This document shows, one piece after another, positions 7,957-15,696 of a stretch of 54,643 nucleotides of DNA (within the stretch, counting starts at the first letter, position 1; each line of letters opens with the position of its first letter). Source of the DNA: Lachnospiraceae bacterium (lineage in GTDB: Bacteria > Bacillota > Clostridia > Lachnospirales > Lachnospiraceae); NCBI GenBank assembly GCA_022797535.1, contig JAAWKU010000022.1, positions 1-54,643 on the forward strand. The letters run 5' to 3'. The notes beneath the pieces are model-generated. The model ran no database searches. It was not told the origin of the DNA and saw only the letters and a list, made by a program, of their open reading frames with translations. Made by a program: the position numbers and the translations under genes.

Positions 7957-9363
7957 GTGGCACAGAGACAGCAGCCCCCCAACAATATCAGGAAGTACCG
8001 AAAACCCCTGAATTTGAATATTGGTATGATTATCTTTGTGGCCATCCTGGTGTATGTGATATACTGCATTTTCGCATCCCTGCAGGTAGAGCGGATTTCC
8101 CCTTACGAGGTTAAAGAGGGGTCTCTGGCCACAAACTATACCTACCGGGGCATAGCGATTCGGCAGGAGAGTATAATCACTGCGGATCAGGCGGGATATA
8201 TCAACTATTATGCCCGGGAGGGGGAACGGGTGGCCTGCGGAGATCTGGTCTACACGGTGGACGAGACAGGGCGGCTGAACGACTACCTCCAGAGCGCTGA
8301 TATGGGGGATAATGCCCTCAGCGAACGGGAACTTGCGGAATTGCGGGCAGAGGTGGTGGGTTTTATTCACGGATTTGAACCCACAAAATTCGACAGTACA
8401 TACAATTTTAAATACAGTCTCAAGGGCACTGTCATGAGGCTGGCCACCGCTAATATGATGCAGAGTATCAGTGATATCAACAACAGCAGCGATATGGCGG
8501 ATATGGTGAATTTTTGCCGCAGCAGCGGCAGCGGTATTGTGACCTACTGGACAGACGGCTATGAGCAGCTTACCCCGGAGATGGTATCCACCGCTCTGTT
8601 TGAGGAGAAGGACTACGAGAAGAAACAGCTGCTGGGGGTGGATCTGATCACCCAGGGGGACGCGGTGTACAAGCTGTCTACAAATGAGAACTGGTCTCTT
8701 GTGGTCCCCGTGGAAGAAGAATTGGGGGTCACTTTACAGGAAAAAGGGGTCGTTAAAATCCGATTCCTGAAGAACCAGTATGAATCCTGGGCCAACACCA
8801 AACTGATCCGGGGCAGCGATGGGAATCCTTTCCTGCAGCTGGACTTTAACAATTCCATGGTAACTTTCGCCACCGATCGGTTTGTGGATATTGAGTTGAT
8901 TCTGAATGATGAGGTGGGACTCAAGATTCCCAATTCTTCTATTGTGCAGAAGGATTTTTACCTGGTGCCCGCCGACTATATGACCAAGGGAGCCGATGGC
9001 TCAGACGGGGTGATCCTGGAGCGCTACAATGAGGAGGGAAACATTTACAGTGAATTTTTGGAAACTTCCGTTTACAATTATGACGAAGAGAACAAAGAAT
9101 ACTATTTGGACAGCGCGGCGTTGGCCATAGGGGCCAATATCATCAAGCCGGACAGCCAGGAGAAATATACCATCAGCCGGAAAGCGTCCCTTACCGGGGT
9201 GTACAACATGAACAAGGGCTACGCGGATTTCCGGCAGATTAATATTCTGTATCAGAACGAAGAGTACGCCATTGTGAAGTCCAACACCCGGTATGGGCTG
9301 AATGTGTACGATTATATTGTGCTGGAGGCGGCTGCCGTGAACGACTCCCAGTTTATCTATTAG
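7957..9363 (+). CDS. HlyD-family membrane-anchored adaptor-like protein
   Basis: The 468-residue protein has a short basic cytoplasmic tail, one membrane segment at about residues 21-42 (MIIFVAILVYVIYCIF), and a long extracytoplasmic region. Near its start is a barrel/lipoyl-like half (YRGIAIRQESIITADQAGYINYYAREGERV), as in HlyD/MacA adaptors. No transporter or ATPase gene is adjacent; instead the next gene, 16 bp on, is the YlmE-type protein and then sepF. A structural role at the division site is therefore as plausible as export. It starts with GTG at 7957 after ACAGGAGGTAACAG. Confidence 0.75.
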   Translation: MAQRQQPPNNIRKYRKPLNLNIGMIIFVAILVYVIYCIFASLQVERISPYEVKEGSLATNYTYRGIAIRQESIITADQAGYINYYAREGERVACGDLVYTVDETGRLNDYLQSADMGDNALSERELAELRAEVVGFIHGFEPTKFDSTYNFKYSLKGTVMRLATANMMQSISDINNSSDMADMVNFCRSSGSGIVTYWTDGYEQLTPEMVSTALFEEKDYEKKQLLGVDLITQGDAVYKLSTNENWSLVVPVEEELGVTLQEKGVVKIRFLKNQYESWANTKLIRGSDGNPFLQLDFNNSMVTFATDRFVDIELILNDEVGLKIPNSSIVQKDFYLVPADYMTKGADGSDGVILERYNEEGNIYSEFLETSVYNYDEENKEYYLDSAALAIGANIIKPDSQEKYTISRKASLTGVYNMNKGYADFRQINILYQNEEYAIVKSNTRYGLNVYDYIVLEAAAVNDSQFIY

Positions 9364-9379
9364 CTTTAAGGAGATTGCA

Positions 9380-10075
9380 ATGATTCGTGAAAACTTGACC
9401 CATACCCGGCAGAATATGGTGGACGCTTGCCACAGGGCAGGCCGGGATGCCGGAGATGTAACGCTGATCGCTGTCAGCAAGACCAAGCCCCTTCCCATGT
9501 TATTGGAAGCCTACGAGGCTGGCGTACGGGACTTCGGGGAAAACAGGGTGCAGGAACTGGTGGAAAAATATGAGGCGCTGCCCAAGGATGTCCGCTGGCA
9601 TATGATCGGCCATCTGCAGCGCAATAAAGTGAAATACCTGATAGATAAGGTTTCTCTGATTCACAGCGTGGATTCCCTGCGGCTGGCGCAGGAAATCCAG
9701 AGGGAGGCCGAAAAGAAGCATACGGAGGTCAACATTCTGGTGGAGGTCAACGTGGCCGGGGAGGAGAGCAAGTTCGGCAGCCGTCGGGAGGAGACGCTGC
9801 AGCTGGTTAAGGAGATTGCGCTTTTACCTCTTGTCCACATCCAGGGGCTTATGACGGTGGCCCCCTATGTGAAAAACCCGGAGGAAAACCGCTGGATTTT
9901 TGCTGGCTTACAGCAATTAGCTGTTGACATTGATCGGGAAAACATTGATAATGTTAATATGAATGTGTTATCCATGGGAATGACTGGAGATTACCCGGTG
10001 GCCATTGAAGAAGGTGCTACCTGTGTAAGGGTAGGCACCGGCATATTCGGGAACAGGTCGTATGACTGTAATTGA
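9380..10075 (+). CDS. ylmE: PLP homeostasis protein (YggS/YlmE family)
   Basis: This single-domain fold-type III PLP-binding protein keeps free pyridoxal phosphate and amino/keto-acid pools in balance; family members have no known catalytic turnover. Visible signatures are LIAVSKTKP (PLP lysine), DFGENRVQELVEKYE, WHMIGHLQRNKVKY, HSVDSLRLA, SMGMTGDYPVAIEEGATCVRVGTGIFG read in parts. It has 231 residues. AAGGAG stands 8 bp before the ATG. It sits directly upstream of sepF, as in the ylm cluster of Bacillus. Confidence 0.93.
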   Translation: MIRENLTHTRQNMVDACHRAGRDAGDVTLIAVSKTKPLPMLLEAYEAGVRDFGENRVQELVEKYEALPKDVRWHMIGHLQRNKVKYLIDKVSLIHSVDSLRLAQEIQREAEKKHTEVNILVEVNVAGEESKFGSRREETLQLVKEIALLPLVHIQGLMTVAPYVKNPEENRWIFAGLQQLAVDIDRENIDNVNMNVLSMGMTGDYPVAIEEGATCVRVGTGIFGNRSYDCN

Positions 10076-10098
10076 GTCATAAAAGGAAGGACAGTATA

Positions 10099-10617
10099 AT
10101 GGGTGTAATGGATAAGTTTCTTAATTACATGAAGCTGAACGAAGATGAGGACGGCTACTACGATGACGATTACTACGATGATGACATAGAGGATACCCCT
10201 GCGCCGAAGAAAATGAGTGTGGTGAAGGACAATGACGATCTTTTGGACGATAAGCCGGCAAGAAAGTCCACCACTTCCAAAGTGACGCAGATGCGCCAGC
10301 CCTCTACCCGCAAGATTACCAACGGAAGCGGTATGGAAGTGTGTGTGATCAAACCCACCACCATTGAGGATGCCCGGGAGATTACGGAGACATTGCTGGC
10401 TAACCGCACGGTGGTGCTGAATCTGGAGGGCCTGGATGTGGATATTGCCCAGAGAATCATTGATTTTACCTCCGGCTCCTGCTTTGCCATATCCGGCAAC
10501 CTACAGAAGATTTCCCACTATATCTTTATTATCACGCCGGCCAGCGTGGATATATCCGGGGATTTTCAGGATATTTTCGGAGGCTCCTTCGATTCTCCCC
10601 TGAATACGGACCTATAG
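10099..10617 (+). CDS. sepF: Cell division protein SepF
   Basis: SepF tethers FtsZ to the membrane and bundles its filaments. The 172 residues begin with an amphipathic membrane-binding helix (MGVMDKFLNYMKL), then an acidic Asp/Tyr-rich linker, then the conserved C-terminal domain (VCVIKPTTIEDAREITETLL, VVLNLEGLDVDIAQRIIDF). I chose ATG at 10099 because AAAGGAAGG precedes it; an upstream in-frame GTG at 10072 overlaps the end of ylmE and has no ribosome site. Confidence 0.93.
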   Translation: MGVMDKFLNYMKLNEDEDGYYDDDYYDDDIEDTPAPKKMSVVKDNDDLLDDKPARKSTTSKVTQMRQPSTRKITNGSGMEVCVIKPTTIEDAREITETLLANRTVVLNLEGLDVDIAQRIIDFTSGSCFAISGNLQKISHYIFIITPASVDISGDFQDIFGGSFDSPLNTDL

Positions 10618-10627
10618 GAAAGGAGAT

Positions 10628-10664
10628 AACTGTTCGGCGGCTGGCTGCCGGACAGTTAATTTTA
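10628..10664 (+). terminator. Rho-independent terminator after sepF
   Basis: An 11-bp stem (AACTGTTCGGC with GCCGGACAGTT, one G-T-type mismatch) encloses an 8-nt loop and is followed by AATTTTAT. It separates the ylmE-sepF unit from aroB. Confidence 0.7.
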
Positions 10665-10706
10665 TGAGCCCCAATCTGTCTGCCCCATGGGGATTATGTG
10701 GAATCT

Positions 10707-11048
10707 CACATCGGAAAGTGGAGAAACATAAGAAAGCAGAGTAACATCAAAAAGCAGAGAAGCATTGGATGGCAGAGAGATCTCAGAAAGCAGGGAGACA
10801 CCGGAAGGCAAAGAAGCCTCAGAAAGCATAGAAGCCTCAGAAAGCAGAGAAGCATTGGAAGGAAAAGTAGCCTTAGAAAGCAGAAAGACACCGGAAGGCA
10901 AAGAAAGCTCAGAAAACAGAATAACACCAGAAAGCAGAGAAACCTCAGAAAGCAGAGTAACACCAGAAAGCAGAAAGACACTGGAAGGCAAAGTAGCCTC
11001 AGAAAGCAGAGAGACACCGGAAAACGGAGAAACATCGGAAAGCGAGGA
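10707..11048. repeat. 18-bp minisatellite, 19 units, upstream of aroB
   Basis: Nineteen contiguous degenerate units of exactly 18 bp with consensus near AGCCTCAGAAAGCAGAGA run from 10707 to 11048. Variants alternate between CTCAGAAAGC and CACCGGAAGGC types, which suggests higher-order duplication. The strand is purine-rich and has no stop codons in several frames, which creates long spurious ORFs on both strands. One frame is fused in phase to aroB and would add a basic hexapeptide repeat (LRKQRS, TGRQRS). The last unit supplies GCGAGGA immediately before the aroB start. Confidence 0.93.
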
Positions 11049-11054
11049 AACAAT

Positions 11055-12158
11055 ATGGCTCAGAGACTGCCCATATTATATAAGGGGAAACCATGTTATG
11101 ACATCTATATTACCAGGGATTTTGGGGATGTAACCCAGGAGTTTACCTCCTATGCCGCCCCTGAAAGGAAAATCTGCATTGTAACGGATTCCAATGTGAG
11201 GGGACTCTATGCGGATGCCTTGAAGGAGGAACTGGACAAGCTCTCCGAAAAAGTGGATATCTACACCCTCCCTGCCGGAGAGGAGCATAAGACTCTGGAC
11301 TGTGTAAAGGAGATTTACGCTTTCCTAATCCGGGAGGGCTATGGCCGCAAGGATCTGCTGGTAGCCCTGGGAGGCGGCGTAGTGGGTGATATGACAGGCT
11401 ATACCGCCGCCACTTATCTCAGGGGTGTGGACTATATTCAAGTGCCCACCACTTTATTGTCCCAGTGCGACAGCAGCATCGGCGGCAAGACGGGAGTAGA
11501 TTTTGACGGCTATAAAAATATGGTGGGGGCCTTCAAGATGCCCCGGCTGGTATATATGAATATGGACACGCTGCACACCCTGGAGAACCGCCAGTTTTTT
11601 TCCGGTTTTGGAGAGGTGATGAAACATGGGTTGATCAAGGACGCCAAATTCTACACCTGGCTGATTGATCAGATGTACGAAATCTGTGAAAAGGACATGG
11701 ATGTGCTGGAAGAAATGATTCTGCGCAGTTGTACCGTGAAAAAACAGGTGGTGGAAAAAGATCCCACGGAACAGGGCGACAGGGCTCTGCTCAACTACGG
11801 CCATACCATCGGGCACGCCATCGAGAAGGCCAGAGGCTTTCAGCTTCTTCACGGAGAATGCGTGGCCCTGGGCGCAGTGGCCGCCGCCTATATATCCTGG
11901 AAGAGGGATATGATTTCCATGGACGAGTACTACGAGATCAGGGATATGTTTGTGCCCTTTTATCTGCCCATCACGGTGGAGGATATTGATCCGGAGGAAG
12001 TGCTGCGGCTGACCAAATCTGATAAAAAGGCTCAGGGGGGTATGATCCGTTTTATCCTGCTGGAACGAATCGGCAAGGCTGTGATTGACACCACAGTGAC
12101 AGATGAGGAAATTCTGGCCGCCATCAGGGAAATCTATTTTGACGGAACGGAAGAATAA
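11055..12158 (+). CDS. aroB: 3-dehydroquinate synthase
   Basis: AroB converts DAHP to 3-dehydroquinate, the second step of the shikimate pathway, using NAD and a divalent metal. The 367-residue protein shows LVALGGGVVGDMTGYTAATY (NAD-binding glycines), PTTLLSQCDSSIGGKTGVDF, and the metal-ligand motif GHTIGHAIE, with HGECVALGAV near the end. I chose ATG at 11055, which gives a normal family length. The frame stays open upstream through the 18-bp repeat to a GTG at 10698, but that extension is a repeat translation without family support. No other aromatic-pathway gene is nearby. Confidence 0.93.
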   Translation: MAQRLPILYKGKPCYDIYITRDFGDVTQEFTSYAAPERKICIVTDSNVRGLYADALKEELDKLSEKVDIYTLPAGEEHKTLDCVKEIYAFLIREGYGRKDLLVALGGGVVGDMTGYTAATYLRGVDYIQVPTTLLSQCDSSIGGKTGVDFDGYKNMVGAFKMPRLVYMNMDTLHTLENRQFFSGFGEVMKHGLIKDAKFYTWLIDQMYEICEKDMDVLEEMILRSCTVKKQVVEKDPTEQGDRALLNYGHTIGHAIEKARGFQLLHGECVALGAVAAAYISWKRDMISMDEYYEIRDMFVPFYLPITVEDIDPEEVLRLTKSDKKAQGGMIRFILLERIGKAVIDTTVTDEEILAAIREIYFDGTEE

Positions 12159-12197
12159 AGAATGGAACGGCCCATAAATGGGCGGATGGGAGCAGGT

Positions 12198-12722
12198 GTG
12201 AATAAAAGAAAAGCGTTCATGTTATTAATTGATATACTGTTGGGAGTCCTTCTGGTATGGTTTGACCAGTTCACCAAGGGGCTGGCAATCACCCATTTAA
12301 AGGGAATGCCAGCCTATTCCCTGATTGACGGGGTGTTGGAGCTGCAATACCTGGAGAATCATGGTATGGCCTTCGGCATGTTGCAGAACCAGAAGGTGTT
12401 CATATTGTTTGTAGGTATTATTTTTATGCTGGTGCTGCTCTTTTTCCTGTTAAAAATGCCTGTTACCCGCAAATTTCAGGTGATACATGTGATGATGGTG
12501 TTTATTATCGCGGGAGGCCTGGGCAATATGCTGGACCGGCTGCGTCTGGATTATGTGGTGGACTTCATCTATTTTGTGCTGATCAACTATCCCATTTTTA
12601 ATGTGGCGGACATCTATGTGGTCTGTGCCACCATCGGATTGTTTATCATGTTCCTGTTCGTTCTGAAGGAAAAAGACCTGGAATTCCTGAACTTTAAGCA
12701 GAATCGTTACCGGGAACTGTAG
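12198..12722 (+). CDS. lspA: Lipoprotein signal peptidase (signal peptidase II)
   Basis: This membrane aspartyl protease cleaves the signal peptide of diacylated prolipoproteins. Four membrane segments and the family motifs are clear: WFDQFTK, LENHGMAFGML, GGLGNMLDRLR (first catalytic Asp) and VVDFIYF followed by FNVADIYVV (second catalytic Asp). I prefer GTG at 12198, preceded by GGGAG at 5 bp, giving 174 residues. ATG at 12162, four bases after the aroB stop, would add 12 residues but has a poor ribosome site. An RluD-type gene follows, as in Bacillus. Confidence 0.92.
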   Translation: MNKRKAFMLLIDILLGVLLVWFDQFTKGLAITHLKGMPAYSLIDGVLELQYLENHGMAFGMLQNQKVFILFVGIIFMLVLLFFLLKMPVTRKFQVIHVMMVFIIAGGLGNMLDRLRLDYVVDFIYFVLINYPIFNVADIYVVCATIGLFIMFLFVLKEKDLEFLNFKQNRYREL

Positions 12723-12807
12723 ATATCCCTCAAATGGGAAAAATACTTCCATTTCCCGGCAAGGAAGATGCATTCAGCAGCTTCGGCAAACAGGACAAGA
12801 GGAGCCT

Positions 12808-13722
12808 ATGGACGAGTTTCTATTTCAGATTACAGAGGAATATGAGGGAGAGAGAATCGACAGATGCATGGCCATGCTGCTGGATACTCTCTCCCGCAGT
12901 TATATCCAGAAGCTGGTAAAAGAGGGGCAGGTGCTGGTGAACGGCATGCCCGTTAAGAGCAGTTATCAGGTACAGGCAGAGGATGAAGTGCAATTTACAT
13001 TGCCTCCTTCCCAGGAGCCGGAGATCTGTCCGGAGGACATTCCCCTTGATATTCTGTATGAAGATAAAGACCTTCTGGTGGTCAACAAGCCCAAGGGGAT
13101 GGTGGTGCATCCGGCTGCCGGACATTACAGCGGTACGCTGGTAAATGGGGTGATGTACCACTGCGGAGATGAACTGTCCGGCATCAACGGCGTCATGCGT
13201 CCCGGTATTGTTCATCGTATTGACATGGACACCACCGGTTCCCTGATTGTCTGTAAAAACGACAGGTCTCACAGCAGCATTGCAGCCCAGCTGAAAGCCC
13301 ACTCCGTCACCCGCCGGTATCGCGCCATATGCCATGGGGTGATAGAGGAGCAGGAGGGCGCCGTGGACAGGCCCATTGGACGGCACCCAACGGACCGCAG
13401 GAAAATGGCGGTCAATGAGAAAAACGGCAAGCATGCCGTGACCCACTACCGGGTACTGCGGCGCTTTCGGGAATATACTTACATAGAATGTGAATTGGAG
13501 ACGGGGCGTACCCACCAAATCCGGGTGCATATGGCCAGCATCGGCCATCCTCTCCTGGGGGACGCCGTATATGCCCAGGGAAGAAGATGCCCCTTCTCTC
13601 TACAGGGGCAGACACTCCATGCCATGACCATCGGCTTCGTCCATCCCACCACCGAAGAATATCTGGAAATAGCGGCCCCTCTGCCCGAATACTTTCAGCA
13701 TTTGTTGGACATTTTGCAATAA
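12808..13722 (+). CDS. rluD: RluA/RluD-family 23S rRNA pseudouridine synthase
   Basis: It has an N-terminal S4 RNA-binding domain (about residues 13-75) and a catalytic domain with the signature GIVHRIDMDTTGSLIVCK, whose Asp is the nucleophile, plus LETGRTHQIRVHMASIGHPLLGD. The 304-residue length and the position after lspA match RluD/YlyB. The start ATG is 7 bp after GAGGAG. The exact target uridines cannot be read from the sequence. Confidence 0.9.
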   Translation: MDEFLFQITEEYEGERIDRCMAMLLDTLSRSYIQKLVKEGQVLVNGMPVKSSYQVQAEDEVQFTLPPSQEPEICPEDIPLDILYEDKDLLVVNKPKGMVVHPAAGHYSGTLVNGVMYHCGDELSGINGVMRPGIVHRIDMDTTGSLIVCKNDRSHSSIAAQLKAHSVTRRYRAICHGVIEEQEGAVDRPIGRHPTDRRKMAVNEKNGKHAVTHYRVLRRFREYTYIECELETGRTHQIRVHMASIGHPLLGDAVYAQGRRCPFSLQGQTLHAMTIGFVHPTTEEYLEIAAPLPEYFQHLLDILQ

Positions 13723-13726
13723 TTTA

Positions 13727-13755
13727 TTGTTTTTAGATCAAATTTGTTGTATAAT
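13727..13755 (+). promoter_or_regulatory. Sigma-A-type promoter of the cytidylate-kinase-like gene
   Basis: TTGTTT at 13727-13732 and TATAAT at 13750-13755 have 17-bp spacing. The -35/-10 pair has the same hexamers as that at 7350-7378. The start codon is about 75 bp downstream. Confidence 0.65.
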
Positions 13756-13830
13756 AAGTATAGATAAATGATTTGCGTATAAATCGGAGAGAAGGATCAT
13801 TTATACTCTATAGGGAAAGAGGGTTTGTGT

Positions 13831-14457
13831 ATGAATACTATAATTACCATCGGGCGCCAATTTGGATCCGCAGGCCGTGAGATCGGGGAAAAATTAGCGG
13901 AATATTTCGGCATCAAATGCTATGACAAAGAGTTACTCAGCAGAGCGGCTAAGGAGAGCGGTTTCTGCGAGGAAATGATTCAGAACCATGACGAGCGTCC
14001 CACCAACTCCTTCCTGTACAATCTGGTGATGGACACCTATTCCTTTGGATACAATGCCTCCTCCTTCGTGGATATGCCCATCAGCCACAAGGTATTTCTG
14101 GCACAGTTTGACACCATCAAGAAGATTGCGGACGAGGGTGGCTGCGTGATCGTAGGCCGCTGCGCGGACTATGCCCTGGCGGACTATGAGAACTGTATTC
14201 ATCTGTTTATCTATGCGGACGAGGACACCAAGGTCAAACGGATTATGGAGAAATATGAATTGACGGAATCCAAGGCCCGGGACATGATCACCAAAAAGGA
14301 TAAGCAGCGCCAGAGTTATTACAATTATTATTCTTCCAAAAAATGGGGCCGCGCGGACAGCTACGACCTGTGTATCAACAGCAGCGTGCTGGGCGTGGAT
14401 GGGACGGTGAAGCTGATTATCCAGTATGTGGAGGATTTTGAGTCCAGGAAAAAATAG
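13831..14457 (+). CDS. Cytidylate kinase-like family protein
   Basis: The protein begins MNTIITIGRQFGSAGREIGEKLAEYF, the variant P-loop typical of the cytidylate kinase-like (Cmk2-like) family, which lacks the standard GxxGxGK motif. CVIVGRCADYALADYE and a lid-like RDMITKKDKQRQSYYNYYS segment follow. The physiological substrate of this family is not firmly established, so I do not call it cmk. ATG at 13831 is preceded by GAGGG; a TTG two codons upstream is less likely. The last codons and stop are tandemly duplicated (14440-14473). Confidence 0.87.
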   Translation: MNTIITIGRQFGSAGREIGEKLAEYFGIKCYDKELLSRAAKESGFCEEMIQNHDERPTNSFLYNLVMDTYSFGYNASSFVDMPISHKVFLAQFDTIKKIADEGGCVIVGRCADYALADYENCIHLFIYADEDTKVKRIMEKYELTESKARDMITKKDKQRQSYYNYYSSKKWGRADSYDLCINSSVLGVDGTVKLIIQYVEDFESRKK

Positions 14458-14511
14458 AGTCCAGAAAAAATAAGAACATACATCTTTTGATTAAAAATTA
14501 GAAATATTTTC

Positions 14512-14540
14512 TTGACAAACAGGGCACCTCATGCTATGAT
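14512..14540 (+). promoter_or_regulatory. Strong sigma-A promoter of the rplU operon
   Basis: TTGACA at 14512-14517 and TATGAT at 14535-14540 are 17 bp apart. The transcript would start near 14547, leaving an untranslated leader of about 108 nt before rplU. Confidence 0.8.
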
Positions 14541-14546
14541 GTTCCA

Positions 14547-14650
14547 GTATGCCGCATAACTAGGTAAAAGTGTGTCATTTTTGAATGAGCCACCAAAGTT
14601 AGCGAGTAAGAACGAAGGTATTCGTTGCTGGAGTTCATGAATAGGAGGTG
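14547..14650 (+). ncRNA. Probable L21 leader (r-protein autoregulatory RNA)
   Basis: Many Firmicutes carry a structured L21 leader upstream of rplU that is thought to bind L21. This roughly 100-nt leader, between a strong promoter and the AGGAGGT ribosome site, has the right position and length and includes potential pairing segments such as GAATGAGCC and GCTGGAGTTCATG. I identify it from context rather than from a folded consensus; a covariance-model match to the Rfam L21 leader would settle it. Confidence 0.55.
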
Positions 14651-14654
14651 CCTT

Positions 14655-14960
14655 ATGTACGCAATTATTGCAACAGGTGGAAAGCAGTACAAAGTTTCTG
14701 AGGGAGATGTGATCAAAGTTGAGAAGATCGACGCAGAGGCTGGTGCTACTGTGACTTTTGACCAGGTAATCGCAGTAAGTGACGCTACCCTTAAGGTGGG
14801 TGCAGACGTAGCCGGTGCTACCGTAGCAGCTACCGTTATGGAGCAGGGTAGGGGTAAGAAGGTTATTGTATACAAGTACAAGAGAAAAACCGGATACCAC
14901 AAGAAGAACGGTCATAGACAAGCATACACGCAGGTTAAGATTGACAAGATTAACGCCTAA
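14655..14960 (+). CDS. rplU: 50S ribosomal protein L21
   Basis: The 101-residue protein begins [18 protein letters not shown] and contains [25 protein letters not shown] near the C-terminus (read in parts), the standard rRNA-binding signature. AGGAGGT lies 7 bp before ATG 14655. It is the first gene of the L21-Prp-L27 unit. Confidence 0.98.
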   Translation: MYAIIATGGKQYKVSEGDVIKVEKIDAEAGATVTFDQVIAVSDATLKVGADVAGATVAATVMEQGRGKKVIVYKYKRKTGYHKKNGHRQAYTQVKIDKINA

Positions 14961-14975
14961 TGTAAGTGGACGATT

Positions 14976-15308
14976 ATGACGACAGTAGTAATTCGCGGGA
15001 CGAAAGCACAGAAGTATACAGGTTTTACCTGTATCGGACATGCGGGGTATGCAAAACCCGGCAGACCGGATATTCTGTGTGCTTCCATATCCATACTGGT
15101 GATCAACACCGTCAATTCACTGGAGGAGTTGGCCGGAGAGGCTTTGCGGATATCCACCAATGAGGAGACAGGCTTTATTCAGTGTGAAATGGAAAGCCAC
15201 CTGCAGGAAAAATCCGTCTTTCTGATGGATGCCATGGTATTTGGTTTGCAGCAGCTTGCCAATACCTATGGAAAAAAGTATCTTACAGTAAAGTTTGAGG
15301 AGGTGTAA
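14976..15308 (+). CDS. prp: Ribosomal-processing cysteine protease Prp
   Basis: Prp removes the N-terminal extension of L27 in Firmicutes and related phyla. The catalytic His is in GHAGYA and the catalytic Cys in PDILCASIS, with the usual spacing; the protein has 110 residues. It lies between rplU and rpmA as in other Firmicutes, with 3 bp separating it from rpmA. Its substrate site is visible in the next gene. Confidence 0.95.
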   Translation: MTTVVIRGTKAQKYTGFTCIGHAGYAKPGRPDILCASISILVINTVNSLEELAGEALRISTNEETGFIQCEMESHLQEKSVFLMDAMVFGLQQLANTYGKKYLTVKFEEV

Positions 15309-15311
15309 GCC

Positions 15312-15596
15312 ATGTTAAATATGAACCTTCAATTCTTCGCCCATAAAAAAGGTGTGGGTTCCACCAAGAACGGCAGGGATTCCGAGTCCAAGAGACTGGG
15401 CGCAAAGAGGGCTGACGGGCAGTTCGTAAAGGCTGGTAACATTCTGTACAGACAGCGTGGGACCAAGATCCATCCCGGCGTAAACGTGGGCATCGGTGGC
15501 GATGACACCCTGTTTGCAATGGTTGATGGCGTTCTGAGATTCGAGAGAAAGGGCAGAGACAAGAAGCAGGCTTCTGTGTATCCTGTTGAAAAGTAA
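15312..15596 (+). CDS. rpmA: 50S ribosomal protein L27 with Prp-cleaved N-terminus
   Basis: The 94-residue protein begins [20 protein letters not shown]. The first nine residues end in LQFF, and cleavage before AHKKG would expose the mature N-terminus that reaches toward the peptidyl transferase centre. [23 protein letters not shown] sequence follows as in the family. GGAGGTGTAAGCC precedes the ATG. Confidence 0.98.
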   Translation: MLNMNLQFFAHKKGVGSTKNGRDSESKRLGAKRADGQFVKAGNILYRQRGTKIHPGVNVGIGGDDTLFAMVDGVLRFERKGRDKKQASVYPVEK

Positions 15597-15622
15597 CGCC
15601 GATTATCGAACATAGTCACGAG

Positions 15623-15660
15623 AGGCTTCAAACATATCCTGTTGTTTGAAGCCTTTTATT
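15623..15660 (+). terminator. Strong hairpin terminator or attenuator between rpmA and obg
   Basis: AGGCTTCAAAC (15623-15633) pairs perfectly with GTTTGAAGCCT (15644-15654) around a 10-nt loop, followed by TTTATT. It would stop much of the rplU-prp-rpmA transcript before obg. I see no obvious separate obg promoter in the short gap, so read-through may set the obg level. Confidence 0.8.
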
Positions 15661-15696
15661 CGTTACTTCACCCGTTAGAAAGAGGAGAAAAGCAGG

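Noticed and set aside
10698..11054. N-terminal extension of AroB or a separate repeat protein
   Set aside because: The 18-bp unit has no stop codons in several frames on both strands, so open frames are expected by chance. AroB has normal length from ATG 11055 with a ribosome site before it.
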